Part shown: positions 1-6,515 of the stretch, in pieces
How positions within the stretch are numbered: the first letter of the stretch is position 1
How the letters are laid out: each line of letters opens with the position of its first letter
Source: Acidobacteriota bacterium
Lineage (GTDB): Bacteria; Acidobacteriota; Blastocatellia; Pyrinomonadales; Pyrinomonadaceae
Length of the DNA stretch: 8,019 nucleotides
Direction of reading: 5' to 3'
NCBI GenBank assembly: GCA_003222935.1
Contig: QHXL01000316.1
Span: 1 to 8,019 of the forward strand
Notes under the pieces: model-generated
What the model was told of the DNA's origin: nothing
The model's input: the letters and a program-made list of their open reading frames with translations, nothing else
Database searches by the model: none
Position numbers and translations under genes: made by a program

Positions 1-1390
1 TGATGGCAAACATTCGATCGAGTGTATTTACCAGCGACGATCGAATGTTAAGCGCTGACATGAAGAACAGCCCGCCGGCGGATAAAGTCAGCAGTGTAAG
101 TGCAAGCCGTGCTCGTCGGCGAAAACTATTTCGCAGCGACATCATTAAAGGACGCCTGCTACCACCAAGTTGTGACAGGCGCCGATCAAGCCATCCTTGA
201 CCAAAAGAGTTTTGCGATACTCCGTAATCAGCCATCGCCTCCCGCACCGATACTCGTGTTGCTTTCCAAATCGGAAACGCGGCAGCTAATAAAGGAGTAA
301 TTATTCCAACCAGTCCAACGAGTAGATAGACCCACAAGGGAACTGCATAACTGTTGATATCGAAGTTTAGAAAGATGGCCATGTAGTTGCACAGCACGCG
401 ACTTCCAATTACTCCCAAAGGAAACGCGACAAGAGTCGCGGCAACTCCCAATAACACGGCCTGACCAAAGTAGATCCTTGAAACTTGCCCCCTGGTTGCG
501 CCAACCGCTTTCATCATTCCTATCTGGCGAACTTGCGCTGCCATCATGGCAGTGAGGAGATTGACGACCAGAATTCCACTCAGCGCAAGAACAAGCAGAC
601 CGAAGCTCGACATCATCAACAGCAAGCTACCGGTCAGATCCGAATGAGGGTGCTTGCCGGGTTTAGGAACGTCTACCCGTCGCACTTTATGTCCAAGACC
701 CTCAATTAGCTTTTCTGCTTTAGCAGCGACTTCACGAACGTGATCCTCGTCATACCGGTTTTCAGCAACCAGGATGTTGAGTTGGTCCAGGAAGGGCTGT
801 TCGCCAATTTCAGTTAGTGTTTCGAGCGTGATGTAGCCATAGACGATATTTTCCATTCGCGCCTGTGCCTGGCCCACATCGTGTACCCGACCCGTGACGG
901 TGAGTTGTTTCTCGACACCGTTAGCTGTCTTAACCGTAACGACGTCACCTATCTTTGCGCGCGCGACTTGAAATGCATCGCGCTCGATCAGTAGCTCGCC
1001 TCTCCCTGGCGGCCAGGCGCCTTGTTCACGCTCAAGTTTGCTGACGCGCACATCGCCGTAGTCTTTAACAACAAAGAGAATCAGGTTTCGCCATTGAATC
1101 GGTCCGGATTTGATCTGGCCGCTGACAACTCTTCGCGGTTCCGCGTCACTGATCGAACGATCACTTAAGACGGCTTGAATCAGTCCGTCGTCAATCGCGT
1201 CCATGCTAATAACGGCAGAAGCCGGATTGGTTGCGAGGTATCCGCGGTCGAGCTCGCGCGTGAGGATGGCGTATGCAGACATCACCGAGGCAAACGCAGC
1301 AATGCCCAGCGCGATTGCCATGATTACGAGCACGGTACGAGTGCGTTCGTGCCAGAAGTCCCGAATCGATTTGAGCATGGGGGTTGTCAT
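1..1390 (-). CDS. ABC transporter permease, MacB/FtsX type, N-terminal 463 residues (gene runs off the window)
   Basis: Inner-membrane permease of the FtsX/MacB superfamily, which moves lipoproteins, lipids, peptides or drugs, or works mechanically, with a separate ATPase. An open frame runs without a stop from ATG at 1390 to the window edge. Residues about 19-43 form a first membrane helix, and 45-245 a periplasmic MacB_PCD-like domain. Helices follow near 252-280, 305-330 and 345-372. Between helices two and three is the hallmark cytoplasmic segment MMKAVGATRGQV (about 291-302), typical of FtsX permeases. At about 425-450 a second arginine-rich start plus helix (FRRRARLALTLLTLSAGG) begins, so the full protein is probably the duplicated, roughly 780-850-residue kind. 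The ATPase gene at 1607-2257 lies upstream on the same strand. The ribosome-binding site is weak (AGAGAA), and ATG at 1378 is an alternative start. The substrate cannot be told from the sequence. Confidence 0.9.
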   Translation of the reverse strand, partial: MTTPMLKSIRDFWHERTRTVLVIMAIALGIAAFASVMSAYAILTRELDRGYLATNPASAVISMDAIDDGLIQAVLSDRSISDAEPRRVVSGQIKSGPIQWRNLILFVVKDYGDVRVSKLEREQGAWPPGRGELLIERDAFQVARAKIGDVVTVKTANGVEKQLTVTGRVHDVGQAQARMENIVYGYITLETLTEIGEQPFLDQLNILVAENRYDEDHVREVAAKAEKLIEGLGHKVRRVDVPKPGKHPHSDLTGSLLLMMSSFGLLVLALSGILVVNLLTAMMAAQVRQIGMMKAVGATRGQVSRIYFGQAVLLGVAATLVAFPLGVIGSRVLCNYMAIFLNFDINSYAVPLWVYLLVGLVGIITPLLAAAFPIWKATRVSVREAMADYGVSQNSFGQGWLDRRLSQLGGSRRPLMMSLRNSFRRRARLALTLLTLSAGGLFFMSALNIRSSLVNTLDRMFAI

Positions 1391-1606
1391 AGTGAATTTC
1401 TCTGTGTGTTCTCTGCGTATGAAGTCCTTAGAATCTGGCCTTTCTAACAAAGTTTTCGAATCGGCTTTGCCGCCGGATGTGAGGCGATGGCTCTGCCCCG
1501 CCGTTACGTCGCTACTTGGATTGGGCTATGCCCCTGGTTCTGTCTGTGCTGTGCCCTGAAGTTTGCGAAATATCAGTGTTTGTTCGGCGTGTCCGGTGTC
1601 CCTGAT
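1391..1606. other. Long non-coding gap between ATPase and permease genes
   Basis: No convincing gene is visible on either strand in these 216 bases, which is unusual between ATPase and permease genes expected to be co-transcribed. The stretch contains a GC-rich part (about 1462-1530) with a small hairpin CGGCTTTGCCG (1462-1472). It also has GGCTCTGCCCCG (1489-1500), whose complement shares GGGGCAGAGCC with the repeat at 3231-3241. Near the permease start are two TTCTCTG heptamers separated by TGTG (1398-1415). It is probably dispersed-repeat material inserted inside the operon. A terminator or separate promoter is possible, but none is clearly seen. Confidence 0.55.
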
Positions 1607-2257
1607 TCAACCCGTCACACTAACCAACTCTCCATCTGAAATCTCGACAGTTCGATCGATCACTCGCGAGATATCAGCCTCGTGTGTTGCGATAACAACC
1701 GTTGTGCCTTCGTCAGCCATTTGTCGAAAAAGATCGAGTACGGAATGCGCAGTAACGGAATCGAGATTTCCAGTTGGTTCATCAGCCAGTACTACACCGG
1801 GGGCGTTAGCGAGTGCGCGCGCTATTGCGACGCGTTGTTGCTCGCCGCCTGAAAGCGTGGCCGGAAGTTTGTCGGCTTGTTGCGTGAGCGCGCGTTTCCG
1901 ACGTTCGCGACTCGGGAACGTTTTGCAGAAGTCCATTGGCAGCATGACGTTCTCCGCCGCTGTCAGTGTCGGCAATAGTTGAAAGAACTGAAAAACAAAA
2001 CCAACTGTGCGCCCGCGCCACGCAGCCAGCTTTGTTTCAGCCAGAGTTTGAATCTCAGTGTGACTTACTGTGACTGAGCCCGTCGAAGGACGATCGATTC
2101 CTCCCATCATGTTAAGCAGCGTCGACTTGCCGCTTCCGGACTTCCCGATCAGTCCAATAAATTCACCGCCTGTTATTTGGAGGTTGATATCTTTCAACGC
2201 GGAGAAGGAACCCGCCGGTGTTTGAAATGTCTTGGAGATATTTTGTAGAGAAATCAT
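1607..2257 (-). CDS. ABC transporter ATP-binding protein (MacB/LolD-type)
   Basis: Cytoplasmic ATPase that should power the permease encoded downstream (1-1390). All nucleotide-binding motifs are present in the 216 residues: Walker A GKSGSGKST (38-46), Q-loop glutamine 90 in FVFQFFQLLP, signature LSGGEQQRV (135-143), Walker B VVLADEP (155-161), D-loop NLDS (164-167) and switch histidine 192 in VVIATHE. The FQxxxLLPxLTAxENVxLP pattern and short length are typical of the LolD/MacB/FtsE subfamily. The helical region before the signature is about ten residues shorter than usual: RRKRALTQQ runs straight to ADKLPATLSGG where relatives have an extra LLERVGL-like stretch. The start at ATG 2257 is supported by AGGAGG at 2276-2271, although the 13-base spacing is long. 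The gene diverges from the TetR regulator at 2532, which may control it. Confidence 0.95.
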   Translation of the reverse strand: MISLQNISKTFQTPAGSFSALKDINLQITGGEFIGLIGKSGSGKSTLLNMMGGIDRPSTGSVTVSHTEIQTLAETKLAAWRGRTVGFVFQFFQLLPTLTAAENVMLPMDFCKTFPSRERRKRALTQQADKLPATLSGGEQQRVAIARALANAPGVVLADEPTGNLDSVTAHSVLDLFRQMADEGTTVVIATHEADISRVIDRTVEISDGELVSVTG

Positions 2258-2531
2258 GTAGATGTCGCTTCCTCCTGGACAAGTTGGGTAGGCAGGAGCA
2301 GTAAGCAGGAGCAGGAGGCACGCGCAGAATTTTCTCGCATTGTTCTTTATGGTTCGCGTTCTTCACAGCGTGCTCTGCCCTACTTATGCTTCCTGCCCCT
2401 GCTTCCTGCTCCTGCTTACTGCGCATTCAGCTTGTGCTACCTGGTCATTCACGGTGTAATCTGCGTAATTAAAAATTGCCTGTCCAGTGTAGTAAGTCGA
2501 AAAACTCAGAAGCTGAACAGAAAGGCGTGTT
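2258..2531. promoter_or_regulatory. Divergent spacer between exporter operon and TetR gene
   Basis: This 274-base region must hold promoters for the leftward ATPase gene and the rightward TetR gene, and probably the TetR operator. I see no clear sigma-70 promoter pair and no convincing TetR-like palindrome. About half of it (2292-2422) is an inverted repeat element described separately. The AT-rich part at 2455-2475 (TGTAATCTGCGTAATT, then AAAAA) is the most promoter-like. The TetR start is preceded by AAAGG at 2521-2525 and the ATPase start by AGGAGG at 2276-2271. Confidence 0.45.
2292..2422. repeat. Inverted repeat with GCAGGAGC-rich arms
   Basis: The arm at 2300-2319 matches the reverse complement of 2401-2420 at 19 of 20 bases (AGTAAGCAGGAGCAGGA is identical). 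The arms enclose about 81 bases. Each arm is internally repetitive: GCAGGAGCA occurs at 2292 and again at 2305, and the right side has TGCTTCCTGC twice (from 2387 and from 2399). The interior includes GTGCTCTGCCCTAC (2370-2383), which resembles the GGGCAGAGC phrases of the other spacer elements in this window. It looks like a dispersed non-coding repeat rather than a gene. No protein is evident. Confidence 0.7.
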
Positions 2532-3128
2532 ATGTCCGACAACGAGCGTCACATTAGACAGCAGATACCCCAACTGGAGCGGAAAAAGATCGACGCTCGC
2601 GTCAGAAAAACTCGAGATGCTTTAGGCGACGCTCTTGTCGAACTCATGCAGCAGCGTCCTTTCCAGTCCATTACTGTCCAGGATGTTCTCGATCGAGCAA
2701 ACGTCGGTCGGTCCACTTTCTATTCACACTACAGCGACAAAGACGACTTGTTGATGAGTGATGCCGATGAGTTTTTTGAAATGTTCTCGATGGCTCTATC
2801 GGTGCACGGTGACAAGTCCGATCGAGTTTTTCCGGTCAAGGAATTCTTCAGCCACTTGATCGAAGCCCAACAGTTCGTTACAGCATTAAGAACTTCAGGA
2901 AAACTCCACGCCAACCTTGAGTTGGCTCGTGGACACTTTGCACGCGGAATAGAACGACGCCTGCAAGAGTTGCCGAAAGGTGTGAACATCCTGGCAGTAC
3001 AGCGTCCTGCACTCGCAATAGCACATGCCGGCGCTTTGCTGTCGTTAATGCAGTGGTGGATAGATCGCGGAATGAAAGAGCCAGCAGAAGAGATGGACAG
3101 TTTGTTTCACAAAATCGTTTGGGGTTAG
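2532..3128 (+). CDS. TetR/AcrR family transcriptional regulator
   Basis: A 198-residue DNA-binding regulator of the usual family length. The N-terminal part (about 23-74) is a classic TetR helix-turn-helix domain. RKTRDALGDALVELM is helix 1, then ITVQDVLDRANVGRSTFYSHY (47-67) is the helix-turn-helix, followed by SDKDDLL. Residues 80-198 form the helical ligand and dimer domain, which has no recognisable ligand signature; it ends with the QWWIDRGM segment common in environmental members. The 20 or so residues before the domain are charged and probably flexible. The start at ATG 2532 has AAAGG six bases upstream. Divergence from the ATPase gene suggests it represses the exporter operon in response to an unknown small molecule. 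That is inference from position. Confidence 0.93.
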   Translation: MSDNERHIRQQIPQLERKKIDARVRKTRDALGDALVELMQQRPFQSITVQDVLDRANVGRSTFYSHYSDKDDLLMSDADEFFEMFSMALSVHGDKSDRVFPVKEFFSHLIEAQQFVTALRTSGKLHANLELARGHFARGIERRLQELPKGVNILAVQRPALAIAHAGALLSLMQWWIDRGMKEPAEEMDSLFHKIVWG

Positions 3129-3196
3129 TTTCAGCAGATCACAACAAGTTGGGAAGCGACTCCAAACAAAAGTACCGCACTAGAAGAATACAAGTT

Positions 3197-3342
3197 CACG
3201 AACCTCACTAGAAAAAGTACGAGGTGCTCGGGGGCAGAGCCGGCGCTACCACGAACCTCGCTAGAAAAACTGCCCCCTTCCCAACTTGCACTTTTTCTAG
3301 CGAGGTTCGTGTAGCGCCGCTCTGCCCCTTCCCAACTCGCAC
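3197..3342. repeat. Nested inverted/direct repeat in the convergent spacer
   Basis: The arm at 3231-3269 (GGGGCAGAGC to CTAGAAAAA) pairs with 3292-3328, differing only by two single-base insertions, around a 22-base loop at 3270-3291. The loop sequence recurs directly at 3322-3342 (CTGCCCCTTCCCAACTCGCAC, with one base deleted and one changed). CACGAACCTC-x-CTAGAAAAA occurs three times: 3197, 3250, and inverted at 3292-3311. The whole is best read as a roughly 53-base unit (3197-3249) followed by a partial direct copy and an inverted copy. A fragment AAGTTGGGAAG also lies at 3146-3156. It sits between the converging TetR and DUF1697 genes and could fold into a strong hairpin. No T-run follows, so it is not a standard terminator. 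Confidence 0.85.
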
Positions 3343-3369
3343 TGAGATCCGACCTGGCTGAGTCCCGCT

Positions 3370-3915
3370 TCACTTCTTACAATACTTCGCAGCAAGCCTG
3401 TTGATCGTATTCACGTTCCGCAGCGTTGCCGGCATTACCAAACCCTTCTCGAGTGCAGCACCGTAGTATTTCGACTCACCGTTGTTCCGGCGATACAACC
3501 AGTACACTTCACGATCGTGGACCTGGAACGCGTCGATAGCTGAACTTAGTGACACCAGGTTCTTAGCAACTGCTCCAGGCGGTTTGTCGCGCACGAACGC
3601 GATGTAGAGAGTATTGCCGTCCGCCGTCAGTTCTTCGTCGCTGAATGGTTTGTGTTGAGCAATAGCCCCCAACTCCGTTACGGATCTGATGAACGTCGCA
3701 ACCTCGTATCCGAAGGACTTCATGAGATGTCTCTCGATCTTACTTTCAAGAGATTTAGAGTTTGTCGTCTTCGTATCGAAAATTACGTTGCCGCTGGCGA
3801 TGAACGTTTCGACATTTGAGAAGCCAAGTTCTTCAAAAAGACCCCGAAGCTGGTCCATCTTTACAAGATGACCGCCGACATTTATTGCTCGCAAAAAGGC
3901 GACGTATTTGGGCAT
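3370..3915 (-). CDS. DUF1697 domain-containing protein
   Basis: A 181-residue protein matching the DUF1697 family, which is widespread in bacteria and of unknown biochemical function. Family hallmarks are visible: the start MPKYVAFLRAINVGG (1-15), then the ETFIASGNVIF segment (about 37-47), a region ending FVRDKPP near 115, and the C-terminal ATLRNVNTINRLA stretch. The length is normal. I chose ATG at 3915; a TTG two codons upstream (3921) is also open, but the family begins at MPKY-like sequence. No good ribosome-binding site is seen. It lies 78 bases downstream of the MmcQ/YjbR gene on the same strand, so it could be the last gene of that operon or have its own promoter. No signal peptide or membrane segment is present. 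Confidence 0.9.
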   Translation of the reverse strand: MPKYVAFLRAINVGGHLVKMDQLRGLFEELGFSNVETFIASGNVIFDTKTTNSKSLESKIERHLMKSFGYEVATFIRSVTELGAIAQHKPFSDEELTADGNTLYIAFVRDKPPGAVAKNLVSLSSAIDAFQVHDREVYWLYRRNNGESKYYGAALEKGLVMPATLRNVNTINRLAAKYCKK

Positions 3916-3993
3916 AGGCAAACAGTTGTTACGGTGGAAGCCTTAAACTTGACGACTGAAAAATGTCAAATGAGATCTGGAAAATGATTCGTT

Positions 3994-4377
3994 TCATCCA
4001 AGCTCGGATTGAAGCTTGGGCGGAGCTATTAACTTCCATGCCTCTCGAAGGTGCATCTTGAGTTCACGATCACTCACGCGCGGCAGTTCGATACCAACCC
4101 AACCGGCATGTCCAACATACGGTGGCCGATAAAATTTCTTCGGCGATTTCTCGATCAAGGCCGCCTGAACACCAATCGCAGCTGGTATCGTGACGCCAAT
4201 GTGTCCGTCGTTATGATGGTTTATTGAACACGCTGCAAACACACGTTTACCCACAAAGAATGTAGGCTCGCCGTGCGAAAGCTTTTCAAAAGTCTCAGGC
4301 AGGCTCAAACATATCTGGCGCACCCTTTCCACCTGGCTCTCGCCAATATCGGTTTGTTCCTTTGTCGACTTTTTCAT
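3994..4377 (-). CDS. MmcQ/YjbR family protein
   Basis: A 127-residue protein of the MmcQ/YjbR (CyaY-like fold) family, often annotated as DNA-binding though the role is not established. The family pattern is clear: [31 protein letters not shown] sequence (about 18-45), then a central strand region, and the late [13 protein letters not shown] segment (about 95-107), where relatives have a similar GxxGWVxxxL motif. The ATG at 4377 lies one base after the TAG of the VOC gene (TAGGATG), indicating translational coupling. It is the third gene of a compact GNAT-VOC-MmcQ operon. A 7-bp dyad (CCAAGCT with an 8-base loop, 3998-4019) overlaps its 3' end but lacks a T-tract. Confidence 0.88.
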   Translation of the reverse strand: MKKSTKEQTDIGESQVERVRQICLSLPETFEKLSHGEPTFFVGKRVFAACSINHHNDGHIGVTIPAAIGVQAALIEKSPKKFYRPPYVGHAGWVGIELPRVSDRELKMHLREAWKLIAPPKLQSELG

Positions 4378-4378
4378 C

Positions 4379-4762
4379 CTAGTCTTTCTTAGTTACCCGG
4401 CTGGCCAGCGCAAGCGTGTTGTCGGAAGGGTCTGACAAAAACGCCATCCATTCTTCCTCGCCGGCGGCGCCAAACACGCCGTTATCGTCACGAAAGATCA
4501 TGTGTGGCTCGGCAATAAACTTTACGCCTTTCTCAACTAGTTCCTGATGGGCCTGGTGAATGTCTGCGACGCGAAAATATACGCTCGCCTTTGGCCCGGT
4601 CGTTTCAAGCAGAATCCGTGTGCCCGCGAAGTCGAAAAAGACCAGGCCCGGAGGATCAAACTTCGCCAGGAAATTAGCGCCGAGGATGTCGCGGTAAAAA
4701 GAGATTGCCTCTTCGAGGTCGCGAGCGTAAACGGCGATTTGGTGAATGCGTTCAATTTTCAT
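4379..4762 (-). CDS. VOC family protein (glyoxalase/bleomycin-resistance fold)
   Basis: A 127-residue single-subunit vicinal-oxygen-chelate protein. Members are metal-dependent lyases, isomerases or dioxygenases, or bind and sequester antibiotics; the substrate is not evident here. It has the paired beta-alpha-beta-beta-beta modules: residues 1-53 ([20 protein letters not shown] with metal-ligand candidate His7, and ILLE with Glu53) and 60-127 ([20 protein letters not shown], then [14 protein letters not shown], the usual DPxxN ending). I chose ATG at 4762 over the upstream TTG at 4783. It follows the TAA of the GNAT gene by one base (TAAGATG), it has GAGGG upstream, and the family starts at this point. 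Middle gene of a three-gene coupled operon. Confidence 0.92.
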   Translation of the reverse strand: MKIERIHQIAVYARDLEEAISFYRDILGANFLAKFDPPGLVFFDFAGTRILLETTGPKASVYFRVADIHQAHQELVEKGVKFIAEPHMIFRDDNGVFGAAGEEEWMAFLSDPSDNTLALASRVTKKD

Positions 4763-4763
4763 C

Positions 4764-5276
4764 TTAGCCCTCGCTGGGAACAAAGAGTCGGGTTTCGTCT
4801 CCCTTGCCGGACAGATCTATCATGCGATCAAAGCTCAAACCCAGTTTCTCGAGAAGTTTACCCGAGGCTTCGTTGTCCTTGTCAGTGATAGCAACAATTC
4901 GCGGCAGTTTCAAAATATCTTTTGCGTAAATTAAGACCGCTTCGGCCGACTCAAAGGCATAGCCCTGGTTCCAGACTTCGGGAACGAAAGCAAAACCAAT
5001 GTCGACGTCGGCCAGCGATTCACGCTTTAAAAGACCACAGATTCCGATAGGAGAGTTGTTTGTCTTTAGCTGAACAAGGTAGAGTCCAAAACCGTTTTGT
5101 TGATAACTCGCAACTGGTCCATTAAGAATGTAGTTGCGAGCGTCGTCGAGATTGCGCACGCCTTTGTCGCCAATGAAGCGCAGGAATGAAGGTTCGTTGA
5201 GAAGACGAAGGATGAACGGCGCGTCGTTCGCGTTTAGTTCGTGAAGTATCAGACGTTCGGTTTCCAGAAGGACCAA
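4764..5276 (-). CDS. GNAT family N-acetyltransferase (RimJ/RimL-like)
   Basis: A 170-residue acetyl-CoA-dependent N-acetyltransferase of the RimJ/RimL type, which acetylates protein N-termini or small amines; the substrate is unknown. It opens with the family hallmark LETERLILHEL (4-14). The acetyl-CoA pyrophosphate-binding region is DIGFAFVPEVWNQGYAFESA (92-111, with the W-x-x-G-Y-A turn). The late ASGKLLEKLGL segment is the usual N-x-x-S-x-x-x-L-x-K-x-G motif. The only usable start is TTG at 5276, because an in-frame stop lies six codons upstream and no ATG or GTG is closer. AAGGT sits five bases before it. First gene of the GNAT-VOC-MmcQ operon, with its promoter presumably within 5277-5500. 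Confidence 0.92.
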   Translation of the reverse strand: MVLLETERLILHELNANDAPFILRLLNEPSFLRFIGDKGVRNLDDARNYILNGPVASYQQNGFGLYLVQLKTNNSPIGICGLLKRESLADVDIGFAFVPEVWNQGYAFESAEAVLIYAKDILKLPRIVAITDKDNEASGKLLEKLGLSFDRMIDLSGKGDETRLFVPSEG

Positions 5277-5372
5277 AGTGACCTTACCTAAGCCTTACGG
5301 GAAGATTCGGGTCAGCCAGTTTAGCTTGTCGATACTGACTCGTCACGGAACTTTTAGCCTGGCTGGTCGAGG

Positions 5373-5384
5373 CTCTTGCAAGAG
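5373..5384. promoter_or_regulatory. Perfect 12-bp palindrome, candidate operator
   Basis: CTCTTGCAAGAG is a perfect dyad lying about 100 bases upstream of the GNAT start and 170 upstream of the reductase start. The same half-site CTCTTG/CAAGAG recurs with a two-base spacer at 7927-7940, upstream of the antitoxin gene. It could be a regulator-binding site, but chance is not excluded for a 12-mer. Confidence 0.3.
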
Positions 5385-5401
5385 TCAATTTAGTGGCAAC
5401 C

Positions 5402-5498
5402 AAGTCAGTACCGAAACGCGGTAGCGTCGGGTCCCTCTGAAATTATTGGCCTCTAATTCGTGGCGCAACCCGACACTACTGCGTTTCGGTACTGACTT
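5402..5498. repeat. 31-base inverted repeat (REP/MITE-like hairpin)
   Basis: The left arm at 5402-5432 (starting AAGTCAGTACCGAAACGC) matches the reverse complement of 5468-5498 at 29 of 31 bases, with a 35-base loop. Both mismatches are transitions, which leave G-T pairs possible in RNA. The size, symmetry and intergenic placement resemble bacterial palindromic extragenic elements or a miniature mobile element. No flanking target duplication and no transposase are visible here. Confidence 0.8.
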
Positions 5499-5542
5499 CA
5501 TAGCCACGAGAGTAAGTGATTCTAAAGCATATCGGACACACG

Positions 5543-5550
5543 CTGGAGGT
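5543..5550 (+). promoter_or_regulatory. Ribosome-binding site deciding the aldo/keto reductase start
   Basis: CTGGAGGT contains GGAGG (5545-5549) five bases before ATG 5555. This favours that ATG over the in-frame GTG at 5516, whose product would carry 13 extra residues not expected in the family. Confidence 0.85.
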
Positions 5551-5554
5551 ACAC

Positions 5555-6502
5555 ATGCCTGACAACAAAATGATCTATCGCCAACTCGGCAGTACTAATC
5601 AACGAGTTTCCGCCATCGGTGTTGGCGGTTGGCACCTCGGTCTAAAACATGTCGATGAGCCATTAAGTATACGAATCGTGCGTTCAGCGATCGATCGTGG
5701 CATTAACTTCATGGACAACTGTTGGGATTACAACGAAGGCAAAAGTGAAACTCGCATGGGCAAGGCTCTTGCCGACGGCTATCGCGAAAAAGTGTTTTTA
5801 ATGACCAAGATCGATGGGCGATCTAAGAAAGAGGCGACGAGACAACTCGAGGAATCGTTGAAACGCCTGAAGGTCGAGATGATCGACCTGGTCCAACACC
5901 ACGAGATAATTCGATTCGAGGATCCGCACCGGATCTTCGACCCTGAAGGCGCACATGCTGCGCTGATTGAAGCTCAACGGGCTGGCAAACTTCGCTATAT
6001 CGGATTCACCGGACACAAGGATCCGCGCATTCATCTCTACATGCTAGAAGTCGCCGCGCGCAATGGATTCAGGTTTGACGCAGTACAGATGCCGCTGAAC
6101 GTGATGGACGCTCATTATCGAAGCTTTGAGAAAGAAGTGCTACCGGAGTTGGTGAGAAACAAGATTGGCGTCCTGGGAATGAAGAGCATGGCTAACGGTA
6201 TTCTCTTAAAGTCCGGCACTGTCACACCCGTGGAGTGTTTGCATTACGCGTTGAATCTTCCGACATCAGTTGTGATCACGGGAATCGATAGTATGGGGAT
6301 ACTCGATCAAGCGTTCGAAGCTGCGAGCACGTTTCAGCCAATGCCGCCAGGTGAGGTTGAATCACTGTTGGAACGAACTGCAAAGGCAGCATCAAAAGGT
6401 GAGTTTGAACCGTTCAAAACGTCGTCGCTCTTCGACGGAACTGCCGAAAATCCTCAGTGGTTAGGCGAAGAACCAGCTCGCATCAGAAGTCTTCTGGAAT
6501 AG
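5555..6502 (+). CDS. Aldo/keto reductase
   Basis: A 315-residue NAD(P)H-dependent oxidoreductase of the aldo/keto reductase superfamily, folding as a TIM barrel in the cytoplasm. It opens with MIYRQLGSTNQRVSAIGVGGWHLG. The likely catalytic tetrad is Asp54 and Tyr59 in FMDNCWDYNEGKSE, Lys85 in LMTKID and His116 in DLVQHHEI. Later signatures include KLRYIGFTGHKDP, VQMPLNVMDAH and the cofactor-end segment LPTSVVITGIDSM. The MDNCWDYNEG variant and FTGHKDPRIHLYML mark a subfamily I associate with Acidobacteriota and relatives, for which no physiological substrate is known to me. A strong ribosome-binding site fixes the start. It is monocistronic, divergent from the GNAT operon, and its 3' end lies 13 bases from the converging GNAT gene at 6516. 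Confidence 0.95.
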   Translation: MPDNKMIYRQLGSTNQRVSAIGVGGWHLGLKHVDEPLSIRIVRSAIDRGINFMDNCWDYNEGKSETRMGKALADGYREKVFLMTKIDGRSKKEATRQLEESLKRLKVEMIDLVQHHEIIRFEDPHRIFDPEGAHAALIEAQRAGKLRYIGFTGHKDPRIHLYMLEVAARNGFRFDAVQMPLNVMDAHYRSFEKEVLPELVRNKIGVLGMKSMANGILLKSGTVTPVECLHYALNLPTSVVITGIDSMGILDQAFEAASTFQPMPPGEVESLLERTAKAASKGEFEPFKTSSLFDGTAENPQWLGEEPARIRSLLE

Positions 6503-6515
6503 CGAACCTCCCTAC

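Larger units (their letters stand above)
5277..5554. promoter_or_regulatory. Divergent spacer between GNAT operon and aldo/keto reductase
   Basis: This 278-base non-coding region must contain promoters for the leftward GNAT operon and the rightward reductase. It includes a perfect 12-bp palindrome (CTCTTGCAAGAG, 5373-5384) and a long inverted repeat (5402-5498), both listed separately. I could not identify a convincing -35/-10 pair for either direction. Confidence 0.4.

Noticed and set aside
9..49. Perfect 12-base inverted repeat (AACATTCGATCG and its complement) near the left edge
   Set aside because: It lies within the permease coding frame (codons for NIRS and DRMF), which explains the sequence; chance is the simplest reading.
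1563..1982. A 139-codon plus-strand frame opposite the ATPase gene
   Set aside because: Shadow of the well-supported ATPase on the other strand; serine/arginine-rich composition is typical of antisense frames.
2163..2426. An 87-codon open frame on the minus strand over the exporter control region
   Set aside because: It spans the GCAGGAGC repeat and overlaps the ATPase start in another frame; the translation is low-complexity and unlike a protein family.
3197..3342. CRISPR array
   Set aside because: The repeats are nested and inverted with no regular spacers, and no cas genes are present.
3131..3373. An 80-codon open frame on the minus strand across the convergent spacer
   Set aside because: It is made mostly of the inverted-repeat element and has no recognisable family or ribosome-binding site.
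3998..4019. CCAAGCT dyad at the 3' end of the MmcQ/YjbR gene as a terminator
   Set aside because: The stem is only 7 bp, the dyad overlaps coding sequence, and no T-tract follows on the minus strand.
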